Below, piece after piece: positions 18,907 to 20,539 of a stretch of DNA of 20,539 nt; position 1 is the first letter of the stretch, and each line of letters starts with the position of its first letter. A program made the translations under genes and the position numbers. The notes beneath the pieces were generated by a model. That model saw nothing but the letters and a program-made list of their open reading frames with translations. It was not told the DNA's origin and searched no databases. Where the stretch lies: NCBI GenBank assembly GCA_000697455.1, contig JNET01029908.1:1-20539 (forward strand). Reading direction: 5' to 3'. The DNA comes from Basidiobolus heterosporus B8920 (Eukaryota > Basidiobolomycota > Basidiobolomycetes > Basidiobolales > Basidiobolaceae).

Positions 18907-19217
18907 ATTTCGACGATGCGATTAAGACAGTCTATGACAGACTGACGACCAACTGAGAGAGTCAAATTCACTTAACAAACGCAGCCAAAAAGTATATAGA
19001 AATAGTAGAGTAAGTAGACATTGCCAAAATCTACAATTATAGCCTAACCCTTCTATATAGAAGCGAATAAGCTAGATATAGAGGAGGAAGAGGCCTGGGT
19101 TTCTTTACTAAAAATGCTTGGTCCGAAATAGAAGCACATTCGATGGGAAATTCAATCGAATTTATTAATAGCTATTGACAGTATGATAGTGTGATAGGGC
19201 TAGGACCGGAAATCCTG

Positions 19218-19250
19218 GCTGGGAAATGCTTGCTGGGAAATGCTTGCTAC
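19218..19250. repeat. 14-bp tandem repeat
   Basis: Two exact copies of GCTGGGAAATGCTT at 19218-19231 and 19232-19245, with the start of a third (GCT). Confidence 0.8.
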
Positions 19251-19439
19251 AAGCGGAGTAATGATAATAATACGCTGGATCGAATGATTGGTATCTAATT
19301 ATCTATTCTAGGCATAGGAATATTCTACTGAGAAGATTAGCCAATGAAATCGTTTCTATTCTCTATTAATAACAATCACTGCGCAACTAGTTGTTTGGCA
19401 CTATTTGTATTTACTTATTTTACTTCCATGAGACTATAG

Positions 19440-19467
19440 GCTATGGGTTATAGGTTATAGGTTATAG
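19440..19467. repeat. Short GGTTATA tandem repeat
   Basis: Adjoining GGTTATA units, with a related GGCTATG unit in front, make a 7-bp-period tract. No function is visible. Confidence 0.6.
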
Positions 19468-19524
19468 GCGCCCCGAATTCCACTTTTCCTGATTGCTCTG
19501 TTAACTAAGATGCTTCAATAGTGC

Positions 19525-19582
19525 AATAAATAACTACAGTCCCATAATATTTGAATAAATAACTACAGTCTCATAATAATTG
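19525..19582. repeat. 29-bp tandem duplication
   Basis: Copy 1 at 19525-19553 and copy 2 at 19554-19582 both begin AATAAATAACTACAGTC and differ at about two positions. This indicates a fairly recent local duplication. Confidence 0.8.
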
Positions 19583-19629
19583 ATATCCGGGTTAAATATT
19601 TGCAAACTAGATTTATTGAGTATACAATA

Positions 19630-19773
19630 TGTTGAAATTCCCATAATTTAGCACTTCACACTGGAACTTGCTCTTATTCTTATTACATTTACTTCGCAAT
19701 TCCTCTCAAGGGTTTTATTTTAATTATTTACTTAGAAGCACCCAGATTACTTCCCTTTTAAAAACATGCCCAT
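19630..19773. repeat. Diverged dispersed repeat, copy A (possible LTR relic)
   Basis: It starts TGTTGAAATTCCCATAATTT and contains an ACTTAGAAGCACCCAGA block near its right end. Copy B at 20308-20484 has the same start and end blocks in the same order. The TGTTG start is common in fungal LTRs, but no coding part of an element is seen. Divergence between copies suggests an old insertion or duplication. Confidence 0.5.
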
Positions 19774-20307
19774 AATTCGTAATTCTTGGTTACCAAAATG
19801 CTATTTCTTACTTCGCTATGCTATAAATACTTCTTGTAATATTATATATTATAGATTACTACTAACTCTACCTTCCCTTACTATATTTAATCTGCGATCG
19901 TAGTTCCCTATATATAGGATAAGCTCTGCCTGGAATTGGAATGTTAGTTTACCTCAGGTACTATCAAGCAATTCACTAGTGGTTTACTGTTTCTAGTTTG
20001 CTTATAGTGAAATTAACGTGTAGTCCAACCTAGTGCGTTTTTGAGTTTCTTAACTCATTGTAACTGTGGCATTAAAATTGAATGTGATATGAGATTTTGA
20101 GTGTTAATGGGTATGCTTTGGTGAATTAAAGGAATATGTGGTTCTCAGTTGTTCATTTGTGGATTATAAAGTTGACTCATATACTTTTGCAATGAAACAG
20201 AAAAACAATGTGCAGAGTGTGCTAAGGAATGTCTCAGGAGCAGTTGAGCAAAATAGGGGGTTATTTGGACTTGCTTGAGGAAGTCAAGTAATCTGGGTAC
20301 TTGCAAG

Positions 20308-20484
20308 TGTTGAAATTCACATAATTTAGCACCTAATTATTCATACTTGATCTCATCCTTATTATATTTACTTAGCAATTTCCTTTTACCCAAAATTTAC
20401 ACTTGGGTTTTACTTTGAATGTTTTTCACTAACTTAGAAGCACCCAGAATACTTGACTTTTTCAAACATGTCCAAATGACCACA
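20308..20484. repeat. Diverged dispersed repeat, copy B (possible LTR relic)
   Basis: Same orientation as copy A at 19630-19773, about 680 bp further right, starting TGTTGAAATTCACATAATTT. It shares the ACTTAGAAGCACCCAGA block and a following AAACATG. The middle parts match only in patches. It may continue past the window edge. Confidence 0.5.
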
Positions 20485-20539
20485 AACCTGGCACACATGT
20501 TCTTGGGACCTTCCTTAACATATTCTACATGTTGCTTTG

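Larger units (their letters stand above)
18907..20539. other. AT-rich gene-free right flank
   Basis: About 1.6 kb with no supported gene. It contains short tandem repeats (19218-19250, 19440-19467, 19525-19582) and a pair of diverged direct repeats (19630-19773 and 20308-20484). The left part is presumably the promoter of the surface-protein gene. Nothing else is recognisable. Confidence 0.6.

Overview
This window looks like nuclear DNA of a filamentous or early-branching fungus. The genes are compact and mostly split by short introns of about 50-100 bases with GT-AG ends and CTAAC/CTAAT-like branch sites. Several genes belong to fungus-typical families: PCL/Pho80-type cyclins and a DUF2408-type protein. 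DDB1 and TAF11 are also present; DDB1 is missing from budding yeast but common in other fungi. A (TTAGGG)n tract fits fungal telomere repeats. The small conserved protein at 16105-16603 reminds me of basidiomycete proteins, but I cannot place the phylum from sequence alone. All exon structures below were read by eye from splice signals, frame continuity and, where possible, remembered family sequences.

Layout from left to right. 1-1020: non-coding, with short tandem repeats, a palindrome and a TATA box. 1021-2700 (+): intronless concentrative nucleoside transporter. 3374-3862 (+): small unrecognised protein ending in a CaaX prenylation motif, with a 31-bp duplication over its stop codon. 4268-5878 (-): DUF2408-type protein with three tandem repeats. 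6706-7239 (-): orphan Trp-rich acidic protein. 8239-9128 and 9669-10621 (+): tandemly duplicated PCL-type cyclins with the same intron position and equal-length second exons. 11015-15500 (-): 18-exon DDB1, with a telomere-like repeat in one intron. 16105-16603 (+): 78-residue single-membrane-span protein whose first coding exon is only the ATG. 16821-17715 (-): TAF11. 17918-18906 (-): signal-anchored surface protein with one membrane span. 18907-20539: AT-rich, apparently gene-free, with diverged direct repeats.

There is no operon-like logic. The genes are a mix of housekeeping (DDB1 in ubiquitin ligase/DNA repair, TAF11 in TFIID) and nutrient or cell-cycle genes (CNT, PCL cyclins). The clearest TATA boxes lie 66-83 bp upstream of the start codons of the CNT and both cyclins. 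Convergent gene pairs have closely spaced, oppositely oriented AATAAA signals. I found no clear mobile element with coding capacity, CRISPR array, rRNA or tRNA.
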